A stretch of DNA of 64,000 nt from Actinomadura craniellae (GTDB lineage Bacteria; Actinomycetota; Actinomycetes; Streptosporangiales; Streptosporangiaceae), in NCBI RefSeq assembly GCF_003289645.1, contig NZ_QLYX01000001.1, forward strand, positions 186,001 through 250,000, read 5' to 3'. The position numbers and the translations under genes are program-made. The notes beneath the pieces were generated by a model. The model saw nothing but the letters and a program-made list of their open reading frames with translations, was not told where the DNA came from and searched no databases. Of the stretch, positions 21,201 to 33,800 are shown one piece after another (the stretch's first letter is position 1; every line of letters starts with the position of its first letter).

Positions 21201-24200
21201 TGCTGAACGTGGCGCCGGCCGAGCGGGCGGCCCGCTGCAACGCCGAGTGGGTCTCCGGGCCGACGACCACCTCGAACTCGTCCGGGAACACCGGGGACGT
21301 GATCGAGGCGCCGGGGGCGACGAGCGTCGGCTCGTCCACCGCCGCGAGCGCCCGGGCCCACCGCGCCAGCGAGGCGCGCTCGTCCCGAGCCGCCAGCCAC
21401 GACAGGAACGCCGGGTAGACGCGGTCCGGCTCGGGCCGCGAGGAGGGGTTCCGGTACGCGTCCAGCAACGCCTCGACCAGCCTCGGGCTCGACCACCCGT
21501 CGGCCAGGACGTGATGCATCGTCCAGACCAGGGTGTGCCGGCCGGGCGCGGCGGTCAGCAGCACCGCGCGGGTGAGCGGCGCCGACCGCAGGTCGAACGG
21601 CTCTGCCCGGTCACGGCCGAGCACCTCGTCGAGCGGGATTCCGGGGCCGGTCGCGGTGAACGGCGTCACCGCGGCCGCGGGGATGACGGCGACGAGTTCC
21701 CCGGCGCCGGTGGCGGCGATCGCCGCCCTCAACTGCGGGAACCGTTCGAGTACCCGGTCCAGGGCGACCCGCAGCCGGTCGGGGTCGACCTCGCCGTCGA
21801 GGTGCAGGACGGTCTGGGTGATGTAGACGTCCACCGCCCCGTCCTCCGCGCCGAGGAGGGTTTCGAACGTGATGCCCCGCTGCAGGGCCGTGAGCGGCTG
21901 CACGTCGGTCAGCTCCCCGTACCGCGCCTCCCACGCGTCGACGTCCGCCTGGGTCAGGCCGGGGGAGGTCAGGTCCGACGGCGAGCGCCGCCGGTGCGCC
22001 GCCGTGCCCGCGTAGCGGCCCAGGGCGGCCAGCGCGGCCGTCCAGAACCCGACGAGTTCGCGGACGTCCTGCTCGCCGATGACACCGGCGGCATAGGAGA
22101 CCGTGCCGTCCAGGACGAGGCCGCCCGCGCCGGGGACGGCGGCGATGTTGATGTCGATCACCGCCGGCAACGGCAGCTCGCCGGGGGAGTACCCGTCGAG
22201 GCCGCCGGTCTCCGGCGCCCCGCTCCAGGCGGCGGCCCGCTCCGATCCGTCGCCGCGGAACTGCCCCAGGTAGTTGAAGCCGAACTGCGGGACGCCGCCC
22301 GAGGCGAGAGCCGGAGCGGTGGCGGGGTTGAGGTGGCGCAGCAGGCCGTAACCGGTACCGCGGTCGGGAACCCGGCGGAGCTGCTCCTTGACCCGCAGCA
22401 CCGCGTCCGCGGCGAGCCGCGGGTCGGCCAGGGCCCGCGTCGGATCGATGTCGTCGCTGGACAGCGCGACGGGGAACCAGCTGGTGAACCACCCGACCGT
22501 ACGGGAGAGGTCCGCGCCGGGGACGAGGGACTCCTGGCGGCCGTGCCCCTCCAGCCCCACGACGGCGCGCCGGTGGTCGGTTCCGCGACGGGCACGCCAG
22601 GCGCCGATCGCGATCGTGAGCGCCCCGAGGAGGACGTCGTCGACCTCTGCCGACAGCAGGCGCGGCACCTCGGTCAGGACGGCCTGGGTGGCCTCCGCCG
22701 GCACCGACACCTCGACCGTTCCGGCGGTCCCCTCGGTGTCCCGTGCCGGGTCGAGCGGGCGCGAGCCGATCAGTGGATCGTCACCGGCGACCACGCCGGA
22801 CCAGTGGGCGAGCTGGCCGGTGACGTCGGCGTCGGCCGAGCGACCGGCGAGGGCGTGCGTCCACGTGGGCACGCTCGTCCCGGCCGGCGGCAGGGGCTCG
22901 GTGGTCCGGCCGGTCTCCAGCTCCCACGCGTGCTTCAGGTCGTCGCCCAGGATGCGCCAGGACACGCCGTCCACCACCAGGTGGTGGATCACCCACAGCA
23001 GCCTGCCGCCGGACCCGGCGTCGCCGGTGAACCAGCGGGCACGCCACAGCACCCCGCCCGTCAGGTCCAGCGACTCGGAAAGCTCCGCCGTGGCGGATCG
23101 GACCCGCTGCGGCCACGCGGGTGCCGACCACGCGGCGGAGGACTGGCCGGCGACCGCTTCGGCGGAGGTGTGACCGGCGACCGATTCCGCGGAGGTCTGA
23201 CGGGAGACTGCTTCGGCGGAGAACGGCCGGGTCTCGAAGCGCCACTCGTGCCCGTCGCCGCGCACGAGCCGCCCGCGCAGCGCGGGATGATGCTCGATCA
23301 CGCGCCCGAGGATCCGGTGCAGGGCCGGTTCGGTCAGGCCGGGCGGGGTGACGAAGGTGAACGACTGCGTGAACGCGCCGAACCCGGGGAGATCGGCCTC
23401 GGCGGCGGCGATCGGCCACAGGCCGGACCCGGACTGCTCGGCCAGGACGGCGAACTCCCGCACGGCCGCGGCGTCGTGCCGCTCGGCCGCCCGCGCCAGC
23501 GCACCGACCGTACGGGCGGTGAACATCTCCGCCGCCGTCACTGTCACCCCGGCCCGGCGAGCCCGCGACACCACCTGGATCGACAGGATGCTGTCACCGC
23601 CGAGGCGGAAGAAGTCGTCGTCCACCGACAGCGCAGAGCCCGCCGGCAACCGCAGGACCTCCCGGAACACCTCGGCCAGGACCCGCTCGGTCTGGGTCTG
23701 CGGTGCGCGTCCGGCCCCGCCGCCCAGGTCGGGGACGGGCAGCGCACGCCGGTCGAGTTTGCCGTTGGTGGTCACCGGCAGGGCGTCGAGCCGGGTGAAG
23801 GTGGTGGGCACCATGTAGTCGGGTAGCCGGGCTTCGGCGTGGGCGCGCAGCTCGTCCACCGGCAGGGATGTGATCACGTAGGCGGCGAGGTATTTCCCGC
23901 CGGCGGGGTGGTCGAGTGCGATGACCGCGGCGGCGGAGACGCCTTCGTGGTCCTCTAGGACGTTGCGGATTTCGTCGAGTTCGATGCGGTATCCGCGGAT
24001 TTTGACCTGGTCGTCGGTGCGGCCGAGGAATTCCAGCTGTCCCTGGTTGTTCCAGGTGACCAGGTCTCCGGTGCGGTAGAGGCGTTGCCCGGAGTCGTCG
24101 GCGATGAACCGTTCGGCGGTCAGGCCGGGGCGGCCCACGTACCCGTCGGCCAGCTGAACCCCGCCCAGGTACAGCTCGCCCACCACACCCGGTGCGGTCG

Positions 24201-27200
24201 GCCGCAGCCAGGCGTCCAGCACGAGTGCGCGCACGTTCGCGACCGGGCCGCCGATCGGCACCACCGGGACGTGGGTGAGGTCCACATCGGCGAGACTGAT
24301 GCCGGTGGCGTCCACGGCCGCTTCGGTGGGCCCGTAGGTGTTCCACACGTTCACACCAGGAACGTTTTGCAGGCGGCGGCCCAGTCCGGCAGGCAGCGCC
24401 TCCCCGCCCACCGACAAGTGCCTTACGGGTGACGTGGCGGGTTGGAATCCGGTGTCCAGCATGGCTTGGAGCATGGTCGGGACCAGCTCGACGAACCCGA
24501 TCGGCTCGCTGCTCAGGATCTGAGCCAGGTATTCGGGGTCCCGTTCACCGTCAGGGCGGATCAGCCGGACGGCGGCTCCGATGGTGAGGGGCCAGAAGAA
24601 TTCGGGGACGGCGACGTCGAACCCGACGGAGGTCTTCTGCAGGACTCGTTCGGTCTCCGTGATGGGGAAGGTGTCCTGCCGCCAGGCGATCAGGTTGACG
24701 ATGGCCTGGTGCGGTACGGCCACGCCCTTGGGCCGGCCGGTCGTCCCGGATGTGAAGATCACATACGCGGCATCGAGCGGCGACAACGGACGCGCCAACA
24801 CCGGAGACTCGGCCCAGCCGGCATCGAGCACCGCCGCCACCGCAGGGTCATCCAACCGGACCCGACCCACGGTGACGTCCGCCAACCCGGCGGCGCCGGC
24901 CGAGTCGGTCACCACCAGAGCCGGGGCGGCGTCCTCCAGGATGGTCCGCACCCGGCTCGCCGGATACGAGGTGTCGATCGGCACGAACGCCGCACCCACC
25001 CGTACCACCGCGGCCAACATCACCACGAGATCCACCGACCGGGGCAACACGACCGCTACCCGGTCACCGATCCCCACGCCCCGGTCCAGCAGGGTCCGGG
25101 CCGCCGCGTTCACCCGCGCGTCGAACCGCGCGTACGTCAGCTCCGTACCGTCGTCGCCGACCACCGCGACCCCGTTCGGGGTCGCGGCCACCTGCTGCCG
25201 GATCAACCCGTCCAGGGTGAGCGGCCGCACCTCCAGCGCCGCGCCGGCCACCGCGGTGACGTTGCCGGTGGGCAGCAGTGCCAGCTCTGCCACCGGCATG
25301 GTCGGGGTCGCGGCGATCGCCGCGAGGACCCGCTCGAACGCCGTGATGAACCGGTCGATCGTGGCGGGATCGAGGATGTCGGTGGCGTAGGTGAGGTGGC
25401 CGTCGAGCCCGGTTCCGGTTTCCACGAGGTCGAGTTCGAGGTCGGCCTTCGCCGCGGCGAGGGTGGCCGGGATGTTCTCGACGATGAGACCGTCGAGCAC
25501 GACGTCGTCGGTCTGCGCGTCGGCGTGGTGGGTCAGCATGATCTGGAAGAGGGGGTTGCGGCCCTGGGACCGCTCGACCCCCGCCACCCGCGTCACTTCC
25601 TCGAAGGGCGCGGCCTGGTGGGCGAATCCTTCGAGCACGGTCTGCCGGGTGCGCAGGAGGAGGTCGGTGATGGTGTCGGCGGGCTTCAGCCGGTGCCGGA
25701 CCGGCAGCGTGTTGACGAAGTAACCGACCACGCTTTCCAACTCGTGCTCGGTGCGGCCCGCGACGGGTGATCCGATCACGAGGTCGTCGCCGCCGCCGAG
25801 CGCCGACACGGTCAACGCCGTTGCCGCGTGGACGACCATGAACATGGTGACGCCCAGGTCGTCCGCGACGGTCCGCAGGCCCGCCACGGTGTCCGTGGGG
25901 ATCGTGAAGTTGACGTCGACGCCCTGGTGGGTGGGTTCGGCCGGTCGGGGCCGGTCCAGCGCGATCGTCGACTCCGGCGGCGCGTCGTCCAGCACCTCGC
26001 GCCAGTGGTCGAGATGCCGAGCCAGCTCGGACTGCGGGTCGGCGGAATCGCCGAGCGTCTCACGCTGCCAGACCGCGTAGTCGGCGTACTGTACGGGCAG
26101 CGGTTCCCACGCGGGCCGGGCGCCCGCGAGTCTGGCCCGGTAGGCGGTCGACAGGTCGCCCAGGAGAACCGGGGACGACCACTCGTCCACCGCGTGGTGA
26201 TGCATCGCCAGCACGAACACCCACTCCGCGCCGGTGACGCGCAGCAGCGCCGCACGGACCGGGAGATCCACACCCAGGTCGAATCCGCCCTGGACGACCT
26301 CGGCGACCCGTGCGTCGCTGAACGCCGCCACCTTCAGCGGAAGCCGGGAGGTCGCGTCGTCCGCGGAGACGATGACCTGCCGTAGCTGTCCGTCCTCTTC
26401 GATGATCAGCGTCCGCAGCGCCTCGTGGCGGGCCACCACGTCGCGCAGGGCGGCGTGCAGGGCGGCCTCGTTCAGCGTGCCGGTCAGCCGCAGTACGAGC
26501 GGGACGACGTAGCGGGAACCGGGCCCGCCGAGCTGCTCGATCACCCACAACGACTGCTGCCCGTACGAGACCGGGAGTTCCGCGGGCCGGGGGACCCCGG
26601 TGAAACGCGAGGCCATGGCCGATGACGCTTCCGGGAGTGCGGCGAGCCGGGCGACGGTGGGGTGGTCGAACAGGTTCCGGAGGGTGAAGGAGGCGTCGAG
26701 GCGGGCGTTGGCGCGGGTGACGGCGCGGGTGGCCAGCAACGAGTGCCCGCCGAGGCGGAAGAAGTCGTCGTCGACGGTCACCGAGGGCAGCTGGAGGATC
26801 TCCCCGAACACCTCGGCCAGGACCTGCTCGGTCCGGGTCTGCGGTGCCCGTCCCGCCGTGCCGCCCAGGTCGGGCGTCGGCAGGGCTCGCCGGTCGAGTT
26901 TGCCGTTCGCCGTCACCGGCAGGGCGTCGAGCCGGGTGAAGGTGGTGGGGACCATGTAGTCCGGTAGCCGGGCCCCGGTGTGCGAACGCAGCGCCTCCAC
27001 TGGCACGGATGCGATCACGTAGGCGGCCAGGAACTTCCCGCCCGCCGGGTGGTCCAGGGCGATGACCGCGGCGGCCGAGACGCCTTCGTGGGTTTCCAGG
27101 ACGTTGCGGATTTCGTCGAGTTCGATGCGGTATCCGCGGATTTTGACTTGGTCGTCGGTGCGGCCGAGGAATTCCAGTTGTCCGTGGTCGTTCCAGGTGA

Positions 27201-29637
27201 CCAGGTCTCCGGTGCGGTAGAGGCGTTGTCCGTAGTCGTCGGCGATGAAGCGTTCGGCGGTCAGGCCGGGGCGGCCTATGTACCCGTCGGCCAGTTGCAC
27301 CCCGCCCAGGTACAGCTCGCCCACCACGCCGGGTGCGGTCGGTCGCAGCCAGGCATCCAGCACGACCGCCCGCACGTTCGCGACCGGGCCGCCGATCGGC
27401 ACGACCGGGACGTGCGCGAGGTCCACGTCGGCGAGGTCGATGCCGGTGGCGTCCACGGCCACTTCGGTGGGCCCGTAGGTGTTCCACACGTTCACACCAG
27501 GAACACTTTGCAGGCGGCGGCCCAGCCCGGCAGGCAGCGCCTCCCCACCGACCGACAAGTGCCGCAACGGCGACGCGGCGAGGTCGAATCCGGTGTCCAG
27601 CATGGCTTGGAGCACGGTCGGGACCAGCTCGACGAACCCGATCGACTCGTTGCGCAGGACCGCGGCCAGGTATTCGGGGTCACGTTCTCCGGCCGGGCGG
27701 ATCAACCGGACCGCGGCCCCCACGGTCAGCGGCCAGAAGAACTCGGGGACGGCGACGTCGAACCCGACGGAGGTCTTCTGCAGCACCCGATCCGACATTG
27801 CGATCGGGAAGGTCTCCTGGCGCCAGGCGATCAGGTTGACGATGGCCTGATGGGACACGGCCACGCCCTTGGGCCGGCCGGTCGTCCCGGACGTGAAGAT
27901 CACATACGCCACGTCACGCGGCGACAATGGCCGCGGCAATTCCGGTTCTCCTGTGCCGCCCTCCAACGGTTGCTCGATCACCAGGATGGGGGCGGCGTCC
28001 TCCAGGATGGTCTGGATCCGGCCGGACGGATACGAGGTGTCGATGGGCACGAACGCCGCGCCCACCCGCACCACCGCGGCCAGGGTCACGACCAGGTCCA
28101 CCGAACGCGGCAGGATCACCGCCACGCGGTCACCGATCCCGACCCCGCGATCGAGCAACGCCCGGGCCGTCGCGTTCACCCGCGCGTCGAACTGCGCGTA
28201 CGTCAACTCCGTCCCGTCGTCGCCGACCACCGCGACCCCGTCCGGGGCCGCGGCGACCTGCTGCCGGATCAACCCGTCCAGGGTGAGCGGCCGCACCTCC
28301 AGCACCTCGCCGGCGCCGCGATCGTCCAGCAGGGCCTGTTCGGCGGGGGTCATCGTGGCCGGCAACGCGACGATCGCGGTGCCGGCGTCACGGTCGAGGG
28401 TGGCCGCCACGAAGCTCGCGAAGCGCTCCGCGTGCTCCGCCAGCTCGGCCGGCCCGATCAGCGACTCGTGGCCGGCGAGGTCGAGCCGGGAACCGTGCAC
28501 CGGGTCCGAGTAGACGACCAGTTCGAGACGTCCCACCGGGCCGGCGTTGACGGTCTCCTGCCGGCCGGTCAGGTCGCCGAACCGGGCCGTGTAGTCGAAC
28601 GCCTTGATGTTGATGACCGGGAGGCACAGGTAGTCGAACTCGCCGCCCGGCCAGGTGCGGGCCACCTGTTCCTCGGTCAGGCTCCGGTCGCGGCTCGTCG
28701 TGCGCAGCTGCCGCGCCACGCCGTGCACGATCTCGTCCAGCGACGACGTCCCGGACAGCCGTGCCACGACCGGCAGTGAGTTCACCAGCATGCCGGGCGT
28801 GCGGAGGGCTGCGGCGCCGTCGCGCATCATGAACGGGACACGCACGATCAGCTCGCGGCGGTTCTCGCCGAGGGCGGTGTAGACGCCCCACAGAGCGGTC
28901 AGGTAGGCCGCCCAGCTCACCCGTGACCGCCGGGCGCGGTCCTGCATCCGTTCCCACGCGCCGGCCGGCAGCGGGGCGGTGACCTGCTGCTGCGAAAGCG
29001 CGAACAGCTCGTCGACGCGGGCGTTCGCCGCGTGACCGAATGGCTCGGCCTCCCCGAACAGTGACGTCCATTCCTCGGGAAGGCGGTGGTCCGCAGCCGG
29101 TTCGGCTTCGGTTCCGGCGACGTCCGGCAGGCTGCCGAACCAGCGCGGTACGGGCGCGGCGCCGCGCAGCCGGGCCGTGTAGATCTCGGCGACCCGGCGG
29201 GTGAACAGCGACAGACCGTACGCGTCCAGCACGAGGTGGTGCGTCGTGAACGCCCAGGCCCACGCGCCGCCGTCCCGCCGGAACAGGACGGACTCGGAGC
29301 GGGACGGCTCGGCGACGTCGATGACCGTACGGTAGGCGGCCCGGACCCGGCGCCGGATCGCATCGTCGCCGGCCGGCTCGCCGACGACCGTCGTCGGCAA
29401 CGACGCGGCCTCCTCGACGCTCTGGTACGCCGTGCCGTCCACCTCGGTGAACCTGGTGCGCAGCGCCTCGGACTCCGCGAAGGCGTGCTCGACCGCGTCC
29501 GCGAAGACCGCGGCGTCGATCGGGCCGTCCAACCACACCAGCTGGCCGATCCGGAACGCCGTCGCCTCGGGGACCAGGCGCTGCGCCGCCCACACGCCGC
29601 GCTGGGCCCGGGTCAACGGGACAAGTCGGCCAGACAT
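9292..29637 (-). CDS. NRPS-2: five-module siderophore synthetase with epimerase and thioesterase
   Basis: This 6781-residue megasynthetase reads C1 (1-430, EntF-like, HHLVLDAYG) A1 (455-900) T1 (~960); C2 (HHHAVDEWS) A2 T2 (LGGDS, ~2014) E ([10 protein letters not shown] ~2218, EGHGR, intact); C3 (post-epimerase type, HHVLADGWS ~2709) A3 T3 (~3534); C4 A4 T4 (~4561); C5 (HHIVTDEQS ~4751), a degenerate segment of ~340 residues, C6 (EHILMDGWS ~5577) A5 T5 (IGGNS ~6467) and a thioesterase (GYSWGG ~6605). A1-A4 are near-identical; my alignment gives pocket residues DVPESGTVDK, closest to ornithine/arginine codes. A5 differs (Asp278, Asn331) and I leave its substrate open. GGAGG precedes the ATG, 22 bp after NRPS-1. 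The thioesterase releases, and perhaps cyclises, the finished chain. Confidence 0.95.
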   Translation of the reverse strand: MSGRLVPLTRAQRGVWAAQRLVPEATAFRIGQLVWLDGPIDAAVFADAVEHAFAESEALRTRFTEVDGTAYQSVEEAASLPTTVVGEPAGDDAIRRRVRAAYRTVIDVAEPSRSESVLFRRDGGAWAWAFTTHHLVLDAYGLSLFTRRVAEIYTARLRGAAPVPRWFGSLPDVAGTEAEPAADHRLPEEWTSLFGEAEPFGHAANARVDELFALSQQQVTAPLPAGAWERMQDRARRSRVSWAAYLTALWGVYTALGENRRELIVRVPFMMRDGAAALRTPGMLVNSLPVVARLSGTSSLDEIVHGVARQLRTTSRDRSLTEEQVARTWPGGEFDYLCLPVINIKAFDYTARFGDLTGRQETVNAGPVGRLELVVYSDPVHGSRLDLAGHESLIGPAELAEHAERFASFVAATLDRDAGTAIVALPATMTPAEQALLDDRGAGEVLEVRPLTLDGLIRQQVAAAPDGVAVVGDDGTELTYAQFDARVNATARALLDRGVGIGDRVAVILPRSVDLVVTLAAVVRVGAAFVPIDTSYPSGRIQTILEDAAPILVIEQPLEGGTGEPELPRPLSPRDVAYVIFTSGTTGRPKGVAVSHQAIVNLIAWRQETFPIAMSDRVLQKTSVGFDVAVPEFFWPLTVGAAVRLIRPAGERDPEYLAAVLRNESIGFVELVPTVLQAMLDTGFDLAASPLRHLSVGGEALPAGLGRRLQSVPGVNVWNTYGPTEVAVDATGIDLADVDLAHVPVVPIGGPVANVRAVVLDAWLRPTAPGVVGELYLGGVQLADGYIGRPGLTAERFIADDYGQRLYRTGDLVTWNDHGQLEFLGRTDDQVKIRGYRIELDEIRNVLETHEGVSAAAVIALDHPAGGKFLAAYVIASVPVEALRSHTGARLPDYMVPTTFTRLDALPVTANGKLDRRALPTPDLGGTAGRAPQTRTEQVLAEVFGEILQLPSVTVDDDFFRLGGHSLLATRAVTRANARLDASFTLRNLFDHPTVARLAALPEASSAMASRFTGVPRPAELPVSYGQQSLWVIEQLGGPGSRYVVPLVLRLTGTLNEAALHAALRDVVARHEALRTLIIEEDGQLRQVIVSADDATSRLPLKVAAFSDARVAEVVQGGFDLGVDLPVRAALLRVTGAEWVFVLAMHHHAVDEWSSPVLLGDLSTAYRARLAGARPAWEPLPVQYADYAVWQRETLGDSADPQSELARHLDHWREVLDDAPPESTIALDRPRPAEPTHQGVDVNFTIPTDTVAGLRTVADDLGVTMFMVVHAATALTVSALGGGDDLVIGSPVAGRTEHELESVVGYFVNTLPVRHRLKPADTITDLLLRTRQTVLEGFAHQAAPFEEVTRVAGVERSQGRNPLFQIMLTHHADAQTDDVVLDGLIVENIPATLAAAKADLELDLVETGTGLDGHLTYATDILDPATIDRFITAFERVLAAIAATPTMPVAELALLPTGNVTAVAGAALEVRPLTLDGLIRQQVAATPNGVAVVGDDGTELTYARFDARVNAAARTLLDRGVGIGDRVAVVLPRSVDLVVMLAAVVRVGAAFVPIDTSYPASRVRTILEDAAPALVVTDSAGAAGLADVTVGRVRLDDPAVAAVLDAGWAESPVLARPLSPLDAAYVIFTSGTTGRPKGVAVPHQAIVNLIAWRQDTFPITETERVLQKTSVGFDVAVPEFFWPLTIGAAVRLIRPDGERDPEYLAQILSSEPIGFVELVPTMLQAMLDTGFQPATSPVRHLSVGGEALPAGLGRRLQNVPGVNVWNTYGPTEAAVDATGISLADVDLTHVPVVPIGGPVANVRALVLDAWLRPTAPGVVGELYLGGVQLADGYVGRPGLTAERFIADDSGQRLYRTGDLVTWNNQGQLEFLGRTDDQVKIRGYRIELDEIRNVLEDHEGVSAAAVIALDHPAGGKYLAAYVITSLPVDELRAHAEARLPDYMVPTTFTRLDALPVTTNGKLDRRALPVPDLGGGAGRAPQTQTERVLAEVFREVLRLPAGSALSVDDDFFRLGGDSILSIQVVSRARRAGVTVTAAEMFTARTVGALARAAERHDAAAVREFAVLAEQSGSGLWPIAAAEADLPGFGAFTQSFTFVTPPGLTEPALHRILGRVIEHHPALRGRLVRGDGHEWRFETRPFSAEAVSRQTSAESVAGHTSAEAVAGQSSAAWSAPAWPQRVRSATAELSESLDLTGGVLWRARWFTGDAGSGGRLLWVIHHLVVDGVSWRILGDDLKHAWELETGRTTEPLPPAGTSVPTWTHALAGRSADADVTGQLAHWSGVVAGDDPLIGSRPLDPARDTEGTAGTVEVSVPAEATQAVLTEVPRLLSAEVDDVLLGALTIAIGAWRARRGTDHRRAVVGLEGHGRQESLVPGADLSRTVGWFTSWFPVALSSDDIDPTRALADPRLAADAVLRVKEQLRRVPDRGTGYGLLRHLNPATAPALASGGVPQFGFNYLGQFRGDGSERAAAWSGAPETGGLDGYSPGELPLPAVIDINIAAVPGAGGLVLDGTVSYAAGVIGEQDVRELVGFWTAALAALGRYAGTAAHRRRSPSDLTSPGLTQADVDAWEARYGELTDVQPLTALQRGITFETLLGAEDGAVDVYITQTVLHLDGEVDPDRLRVALDRVLERFPQLRAAIAATGAGELVAVIPAAAVTPFTATGPGIPLDEVLGRDRAEPFDLRSAPLTRAVLLTAAPGRHTLVWTMHHVLADGWSSPRLVEALLDAYRNPSSRPEPDRVYPAFLSWLAARDERASLARWARALAAVDEPTLVAPGASITSPVFPDEFEVVVGPETHSALQRAARSAGATFSSLIQAAWGVFLNSITGRETVVFGTAVSGRPAEVDGIEDAVGLFINTVPTPVTVTGNPTLGELIAQVQEQNTALLDHHHVPLAEVQRATGFNPLFDTLVVHENYPVDEEQLAEVQQGTGITLRHADGRDATTHPLALTIVPGPDSAVLEFSYRPDVLDRATVDRFAAMFERVLAAMATTPDVRVAELALLPAGDAVEMTGTPLEVRPLTLDGLIRRQVAATPDGIAVIDDNGLHLTYARFDARVNATAQALLGRGVGIGDRVAVVLPRSVDLVVTLAAVVRVGAAFVPIDTSYPAGRVRTILEDAAPVLVIEEPLEGLPGEPVLPRPLSPLDAAYVIFTSGTTGRPKGVAVPHQAIVNLIAWRQDTFPITETERVLQKTSVGFDVAVPEFFWPLTTGAAVRLIRPGGERDPEYLAQILSSEPIGFVELVPTMLQAMLDTGFDLAASPLRHLSVGGEALPAALGRRLQGVSGVNVWNTYGPTEAAVDATGISLADVDLTHVPVVPIGGPVANVRAVVLDAWLRPTAPGVVGELYLGGVQLADGYVGRPGLTAERFIADDSGQRLYRTGDLVTWNNQGQLEFLGRTDDQVKIRGYRIELDEIRNVLETHQDVSTAAVIALDHPAGGKYLAAYVIIPVSADALPVEELRAHTEARLPDYMVPTTFTRLDTLPVTANGKLDRRALPTPDLGGTAGRAPQTRTEQVLAEVFGEILQVPSVSVDDDFFRLGGHSLLATRAVIRANARLNTSFTLRNLFDHPTVARLAALPEASSAMASRFTGIARPEVLPASYGQQSLWLIEQLGGPGSRYVVPLVLRLTGTPDKTALHTALRDVVARHEALRTLIVEEDGRLQQVIVPAEDATARLHLEVDAFSNTRLDEVVQGGFDLGVDLPVRAALLRVTGAEWVFVLAIHHHAVDEWSSPVLLDDLSTAYRARLAGARPGWEPLPVQYADYAVWQRKVLGDPADPQSELAQQLDYWREVLDSAPSESTIALDRPRPAEPTHQGLDVNFTIPADTVAGLRTVADDLGVTMFMVVHAATALTVSALGGGDDLVIGSPVAGRTEHELENVVGYFVNTLPVRHRLKPADTITDLLLRTRQTVLEGFAHQAAPFEEVTRVAGVERSQGRNPLFQVLVDHHTDAQSDDVVLDGLVVENIDSTLAAAKTDLELDFVETATGLDGHLTYATDILGPATIDRFIATLERVLAAIAATPTMRVAELPLLPTGNAVAVAGAALEVQPLTLDGLIRQQVAATPNGVAVVGDDGTELTYARFDARVNATAQALIDRGVGIGDRVAVVLPRSVDLVVTLAAVVRVGAAFVPIDTSYPAGRVRTILEDAAPALVIEEPLEGLPGEPVPPRPLSPLDVAYVIFTSGTTGRPKGVAVSHQAIVNLIAWRQDTFPITETERVLQKTSVGFDVAVPEFFWPLTTGATVRLIRPGGERDPEYLAQILCSEPIGFVELVPTVLQAMLDTGFDLAASPLRHLSVGGEALPAALGRRLQGVPGVNVWNTYGPTEVAVDATGISLADVDLAHVPVVPIGGPVANVRAVVLDAWLRPTAPGVVGELYLGGVQLADGYIGRPGLTAERFIADDYGQRLYRTGDLATWNNHGQLEFLGRTDDQVKIRGYRIELDEIRNVLETHQDVSTAAVIALDHPAGGKYLAAYIITPIPAEALPVEALRAHAEARLPDYMVPTTFTRLDTLPVTANGKLDRRALPTPDLGTTTGRAPQTQTERVLAEVFSEILHMPSVSVDDDFFRLGGHSLLAARAITRANTRLNTSFTLRNLFDHPTIAKLAALPEAARSAAAAIQRFTEVTRPEVVPASYGQQALWVTEQVAGESIYRTGDAFRFTGRADVAALERALGRLVERHEVLRTTFTFDGSGALAQVVHPAPGTGLLNVEQVPAEAVRDRMAALLNEPIDITAESGMRFTLLRTEEADILAVYGHHIVTDEQSSAPLLRDLDAFYTEETGGARAELAPLAGQYADFAVWQRQVLGERDDPDSLFSAELNHWRETLDGLPAETKLPLDHARADSGTRTIRSMSVELAAEEIGDLLDVLAERSATPLHALVGALALALWSEGAGTSVPVGTPVDLRDDPVLDDLVGYFVNTAVVRADIAADRGFEQTLRSVRDRAIEAGEHKLVPFESVVEAVNPPRLPGVSPLFQVMAAFFDPTDEWNAVAGRHLTQYAPDEPTYTELDDDNAPPALFDLVFALGREAGGGYRLHLDAARELMSARTTRRLLATARLFLVLGGRHPALPVVQLAELVRLARDGADATPAGDLAAGDLGAAYRLAIPRFDIADAPLWRAAAEHLSLASPGSGTLALSIDDEGRGRLTTTSRNPEVLDALAPLAARLVESYQAGAVLSVIPAEQAGVAALDAAALREALQDRFWDDHVDALADAEPWEPSGEGTSRTAGTAAGLAPVRSGDRAAVRTHLVEAVVRALGVTDDLVIEFEEPGPAGALRRFPAAVTGDLCDRIVAGAGVAPDLAEALSWEPRRAEEYAALLRDPALSRFLDDVPEPGVRIGLFRTDAEGSAPDGPPASAPTGIGSTLASAVSVTVLVGTGGRVSVHAEVASGTGIDARRFAETVLGDLAARGVVAGDAEPGRPTLRRADRLPLTTAEADQVRARYGADAELMPLSPLQSGLLYHMFRSRETDDHNAYVSQVTRDLSGAVDPARMGAAVAAVLRRHPNLRAGFVALGAGEVQVVPAGTPLPYRVVTQAEWQAEAGDPAAFLAAEREVPFDHERPPLLRFVLLEVAPSSWTLAMTFEHILMDGWSLNLVMAEVIAAYHDPDQADRVPAVPFRNYLDWLAGRDTEATHTAWRDYLADLAGPSIVRPAGGDLDGRVETGDLHRDLDPADAARVFAAARTAGSTVGTLLQAAWAITLGRLTGSGDVVFGNTVSGRPPELAGAEQIVGLLFNTLPLRVRLDPFEKVGDLLSRMQIDQATVIDHAYASLSRIQDDAGLGTLFDTLFVVQNFPYEVGGDEGADTKVTGGGLNDATHYPLTFAVNPWEAEGVPAVHVRLSFRRDAYEKDAADAVLERYLLVLRYLTEHLAEPVGGVPALLPHEPGAGGGDAVARPVDEVTVGDLLAQQVALSPEETALVAGDRRYTFGEFSAEVHRYARMLLDQGVRPEHRVALLLPRDERMVIAMFAVFAVGAAYVPIDAEHPDDRIGYMLAVARPTVTLVTDRDAHRLGDQGTRQPDNQPDDRNTHQPGNRAGRIVNLDDPGVREGIAGHGTGPITVAERGGAVSLDNLAYVLFTSGSTGRPKGVAVGYRGLTNMYANHVEEIFDRVVAHQGGRRMKIAHTTSFSFDASWEQLFWLLNGHEVHVIDEELRREPARLLAYYDEARIDGFDVTPSYGQLLVDDGLLERDRPAGRSVSADAPGVVFVSLGGEAVPERLWQQLRDAPGVESYNLYGPTEYTINALGADLADSPTSSVGRPIFNTRAYILDENLQPTLRGVAGELYLAGAGIARGYWEQGALTAERFTACPWEPGQRMYRTGDLARWTPDGNIDFLGRADDQVKIRGYRIEPGEVADALAADPQVARAAVIARRDAAGTVQLYGYLVPAGGDPASVDLDAVRARVRGLLPDYMVPAGLVAVADIPLTVNGKIDARALPEIETAGAEYVAPRTGTEALIADAVAELLGVARVSASANFFEIGGNSLLAMRLVARVNAAGDHNLLVKQVFAHQTVAELAQSVDDRAASSGPTLHDAVVLPLREGAGGRTLFCFHDYTGLATMYRRLLGLLPADWDVYGLQDPAHSTLQVDFADLADLCRAYADVIVETRPAGPYDLLGYSWGGHLAFGVARELIARGHRVRGLGIVDAVPSAEGPLQEEIDVVGVKMAELLADVTLQDRVADQLEENERLEFGERLFGGLNVAQRRAIAISAARTDALLPTPTTGVLDVPALLVAATEDGEHEDYPEQLAGMWSPFLPKLRMVPVPADHLEVITEDEHTQRWVPRLVELLTEGEGE
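13400..14440 (-). other. Degenerate segment between condensation domains C5 and C6 of NRPS-2
   Basis: About 340 residues (roughly 5070-5410) lie between the end of C5 and the start of C6. No adenylation core motif, no carrier-protein serine motif and no HHxxxD motif is visible. Helical stretches such as [15 protein letters not shown] and [15 protein letters not shown] sit in the order expected of the second half of an epimerase, and C6 opens like a post-epimerase condensation domain ([15 protein letters not shown]). The best guess is a decayed epimerase left after loss of an A-T pair. That reading rests on weak similarity only. Confidence 0.5.
23132..23212. repeat. Three 27-bp tandem repeats inside the NRPS-2 epimerase domain
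   Basis: Units 23132-23158, 23159-23185 and 23186-23212, with a fourth partial unit after them, encode nine-residue repeats of the type SAEAVAGQT in a surface linker upstream of the HHxxxD motif. The reading frame is kept, so copy number could vary without destroying the enzyme. Confidence 0.8.
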
Positions 29638-29659
29638 GAATCCTCCAAGATCGATGCGA

Positions 29660-30810
29660 TCAGATCGAAGTCACGACGGCGCCGGCCAAGGCGTCGCGCA
29701 CGGCCGCGGTGACCGAGGCGTCGAAACCGAGCATCGTGATCGTGGTGGCGTCCGGGCCGAGGTGATAGCGGATCACCGCCCGGTACAGCGTTTCGACGCC
29801 TTCCGGCCGGTCCGCCGCCGGCCCGTGGACCCGGGTGATGAGCACGTGCGGCGACGGTGCCCGCCGCAGGGCGCGGCGCCCGGCCTGGTTGTGGTGGCGC
29901 AGCAGCGGGAACTCCACGGTCACCGTCCGGTCCTCGTCGTCGACGGGCACGGGAACGGTCGCCGTGAACGGACCCGGCGGGGCCGATCCGGTCCCGGCGA
30001 CCAGGGCGACCTCCTCGTCGACGAGACCACCGGTCGTGCTCGCTCCCGTCGCCCACAGCGCGCGCCGGAGGGCGTTCCGGACGGTGCCCTCGCCACCCGG
30101 CCCCGCCCAGTCGAACGTCTCCGCCCGGCCCGGCGCGAAGACGTTCTGGTCGATCTCCGCACGGTGTTTCAGCAGGTCCAACCATCCGTCCAGGCCTGAC
30201 GTGCCGGTGGTGGCGCCGGCCTCCTCGACGGCCTCAAGGGCGGGTGCCAGCCCGGTGTCCGTCCGCTCCGCCGGGGAACCGGACCGCAGGGCGTCGGCGA
30301 GACGGTGGATCGAGGCACGGTCCGCCGCGCCGGCGTGGACGGCAAGGGAGACGACCGTACGCGTCGGCGTCCGGACGAAGGCCAGGGCGGACGGCCTCCC
30401 GGTCGTGATGTCCACCAGGTCCGTCGCCGCCGCGCGCAGCGCCGCCGGATCGGCGTCGCCGGCCGGCGCGAGTTCGGTGACCGTCGCCGGCGCCGCCGGC
30501 AGGATGTGGCTGAGCCAGAGGCGCCGGTTCACGCACTGCACGGACATGCGCAGCGTGTCCGTTTCCGCGACGACAGCGGCGTATGCGGCACGGAGTTCCG
30601 GATGGCCGGGGACCTCGAAGGTCTCGGTGTACACCCAGGCGTTCGGGTCGGCGCCCGACTCGCGGAGACGATCGAGGGTGGCGGACACCGGGGCCGGGAC
30701 GGGCTCCTGATCGACCTGGCCGGCCGGGGGAGCGGGCAGTGCCCCGGCCAGCCCGCCCACGGTCCGGTGCTCGAAGACGTTCTGGAGCGTCAGCGACAGC
30801 TCGCGGGCGA
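29660..30810 (-). other. Vestigial epimerase/condensation-like domain at the NRPS-1 C-terminus
   Basis: About 350 residues follow the last carrier domain, whose LGGDS motif is the form usually found before epimerases. The position of HHxxxDG reads [10 protein letters not shown], and no EGHGR motif is present, so the domain cannot be a working epimerase. Such a domain would have no substrate here because beta-alanine has no stereocentre. Confidence 0.6.
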
Positions 30811-33800
30811 GCGCGGCGGACACGAGACGCGCGGCAAAGATGCTGTCCCCGCCCAGCCGGAAGAAGTCGTCGTCGACCGATAGTTCGCGGTCGAGGTGCA
30901 GGACGTTACGGAAGAGGTCCGCCAGTACGTGTTCGGTCTCGCTTTCGGGTGCCCGTCCGTCCGTGGTGGTGAGGTGTGGTGTGGGGAGTGCTCTGCGGTC
31001 GAGCTTGCCGTTGGGGGTGCGGGGGAAGGCGTCGAGTGTGGTGAAGGTCGCCGGGACCATGTAGTCGGGCAGGAGCCCAGTGACGTGCGTACGGAGGTCG
31101 TCGGTGTTGTCGTCGGTGTTGTCGGTGGTGGTGATGTAGGCGGCCAGGTGCTTGCCGCCGGCGGGGTGGTCCAGGGCGACGACCACCGCGCCGGTGATGG
31201 CCGGGTGCCGTTCCAGGGCGTTACGGACTTCTTCGAGTTCGATGCGGTATCCGCGGACCTTCACCTGGTCGTCGGCGCGGCCGACGAAATCCAGCACCCC
31301 GTGGGTGTTCCAGCGGACGAGGTCGCCTGTCCGGTAGAGCCTTTCGCCGTTGTCGGTGAGGGGGTCGGCGATGAACCGGTCGGCGGTGAGGGCGCCGCGT
31401 CCTGCGTAGCCCTCGGCCAGCTGCACCCCACCCACATACAGTTCGCCGATGACGCCCGGGGCCACCGGTCGCAGCCAGGTGTCCAGGACCCGGACCTGGA
31501 CGCCGGGCACCGGGGTACCGATGGTGGTTCCGCCGGCGGTGGTCTCGTTGGCGTTGGCGTTGGCGTCGGTGTTGGTGGCGTCGCCGGTGACTTCGGTGGA
31601 GCCGTAGAAGTTCCGCAGCACCGCGCCCGGCGCTGCCTGCCGGATCGCTTTGATGGTGGCCGGTGCGAGGATTTCGCCTGAGCACACCCACTGCCGCAGC
31701 GATCCCAGAGAGCCCGCTGCGTTGGGGGTCCGGGCTAGTACGTCGGCCAGGCTGGGTACGGTCAGCAGGTGGGTGACCTGGTGGCGCTCCACGGTTTCGG
31801 CCAGGGCCATCGGGTCTGTGGCGGTCTGGTCGTCGGCGATGACCAGGGTGGCGCCGGCGGTCAGTGGGGTGAGGAGTTCGGTCACCGCGTCGACGAACCC
31901 GACGCTGCTTTTGGCCAGGGCCCGGTCCCCGGGACCGAATTCAAGGAGGTCGGCGCCCCAGATCAGCCGGTTCACCACCGCCCGGTGCGAGAGCACGACC
32001 CCCTTCGGGCGACCGGTGGTGCCCGAGGTGAAGATCACGAACGCCGCGTCCCCCGAGGACGCAGCGGTCTGGCCGGTCACCTCAAGCTCATCCGGGCCGG
32101 TCACCACGACGGCGGCGTCGGAGTCTGCGAGGATCTGCCGTATCCGCTCGGCGGGGTAGGCCGGATCGACCGGGACGCATACCGCGCCCGCCCGGAGTAC
32201 CCCGAGTACCGCGATGACCCGGTCCACCGAACGCGGCATCACCAACGCCACCCGGCCACCGGCACCCACACCCGCCTCCACCAGAGCACTGGCGAACACA
32301 TCCACCCGCGCATCCAGTTCCGCGAACGACAACGAGAATTCGCCCGCGATCACTGCTGCGGCATCGGGAGTCGCCTCGACCTGCCGCCGCAGCAACCCGT
32401 CCACCGACACCTCGGTGGGGGTGGGTGGTGTCATGGCGGGTGAGGGTGCTGGGAGCAGGTTCAGTTCGGCGACGCGGGTGTGCGGGTTGGTTGCGAGCGT
32501 GTTCAGGGTTGTGTGGAAGACGGTCAGGAACCGTTGGGCTGTGGCTGGGTCGAACAGGTCGGTGGCGTAGCTCAGGAAGCCGGTGACCGCTTCGGGGGTT
32601 TCGGTCAGGTACAGGTCCAGGTCCGTTTTCACGGCGCCGAGGGACGCCCGCTCTGTTCGGGTCTGTATGCCCGGGAACTGTGGTTTCAGCACGGTGTGGT
32701 CGGCCAGGTGCCGGTAGGTGAGCAGGACTTGGAACACCGGGTTCCGGTTCACCGCCCGTTCGCCACCGGCCGCGGCCGCGATTTGCTCGAAGGGTGCGGC
32801 CTGGTGCGCCAATCCGTCCAGGACCACGTTGCGGGCTCGGGTCAGGACGTCGGCCAGTCGGTCGCCGGGCCCGATTCGGTGCCGGAAGGGCAGGGTGTTG
32901 AGGAAGTAGCCGATCAGGTCTTCCAGGCCGTCTTCGGTCCGGCCGCCGACCGGGGAGCCGATCACGATGTCGTCCCCGCCGCCCAGCGCCGACACGCTCA
33001 ACGCGACGGCGGCCTGAACGACCATGAACATCGTCACGCCCCGCGCCTCGGCCAGCGTTCGCAACGCCGTCACCGTGCCCGGGTCCACATCGAACTCGAG
33101 GTCGGCGCCGACATGCGACGGCACCGCCGGAGGCAGCCGGTCCGGGCTGATCCCCGACTCCGGCGGTGCATCCGCCAGAGCGCCGCGCCAGTAATCGAGC
33201 AGCCGATCCAACTCCGCGCCATCGAACACCGTCCGCTGCCACAGCGCGTAGTCGGCGTACTGCACCGGCAACGGCGTCCACCCTGGCGGGCCACCCTCGA
33301 CCCGCGCTCGATACGCCAGCGAAAGGTCACCCAGCAGGGCCGGGAAGGACCATTCGTCCACCGCCGAGTGGTGCACCGCCAGCGCCAGCACCCACTCCGT
33401 GCCGGTGACCCGCAGCAACGCCGCACGGATCGGGATCTGCGACCCCAGCACGAACCCGGCCCGCACGACCTCCGCCAGCCGCTCCTCTGAGAAGTCCTCC
33501 ACCACCAGCGCAAGCCCGGCAACCGCCTCCTCCGCGGAGACGACCACCTGGCACAGCTGTCCGTTCCACTCCACCAGCAGGGTCCGCAGCACCTCGTGGC
33601 GGGACACCACGTCCCGGACCGCCGCCCCCAGCGCGGCCTCGTCCACGTCCCCGGACAGCCGCAGCACGACCGGAACCACATAGCGCGAACCTGGCCCGCC
33701 CAGCTGATCCACCAACCACAATGCCTGCTGCCCGAACGAGACCGGCACGACCTCGGGCCGCGGAACGTCACCCACCCGCACCGGTGCCGGGCCCTCCGCG

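Noticed and set aside
19345-23826. Very long plus-strand open frame (1493 codons) opposite NRPS-2, and similar long frames at 9769-11934, 12022-14289 and 14293-15942
   Set aside because: They lie antisense to clear NRPS domains, have Gly/Arg/Asp-rich low-complexity products and show no motif. They are a GC-bias shadow of the real gene.
26990-27910. Near-identical ~900-bp blocks as possible transposon copies
   Set aside because: They are adenylation-domain coding cores in frame within one protein, so duplication or gene conversion explains them without mobile DNA.
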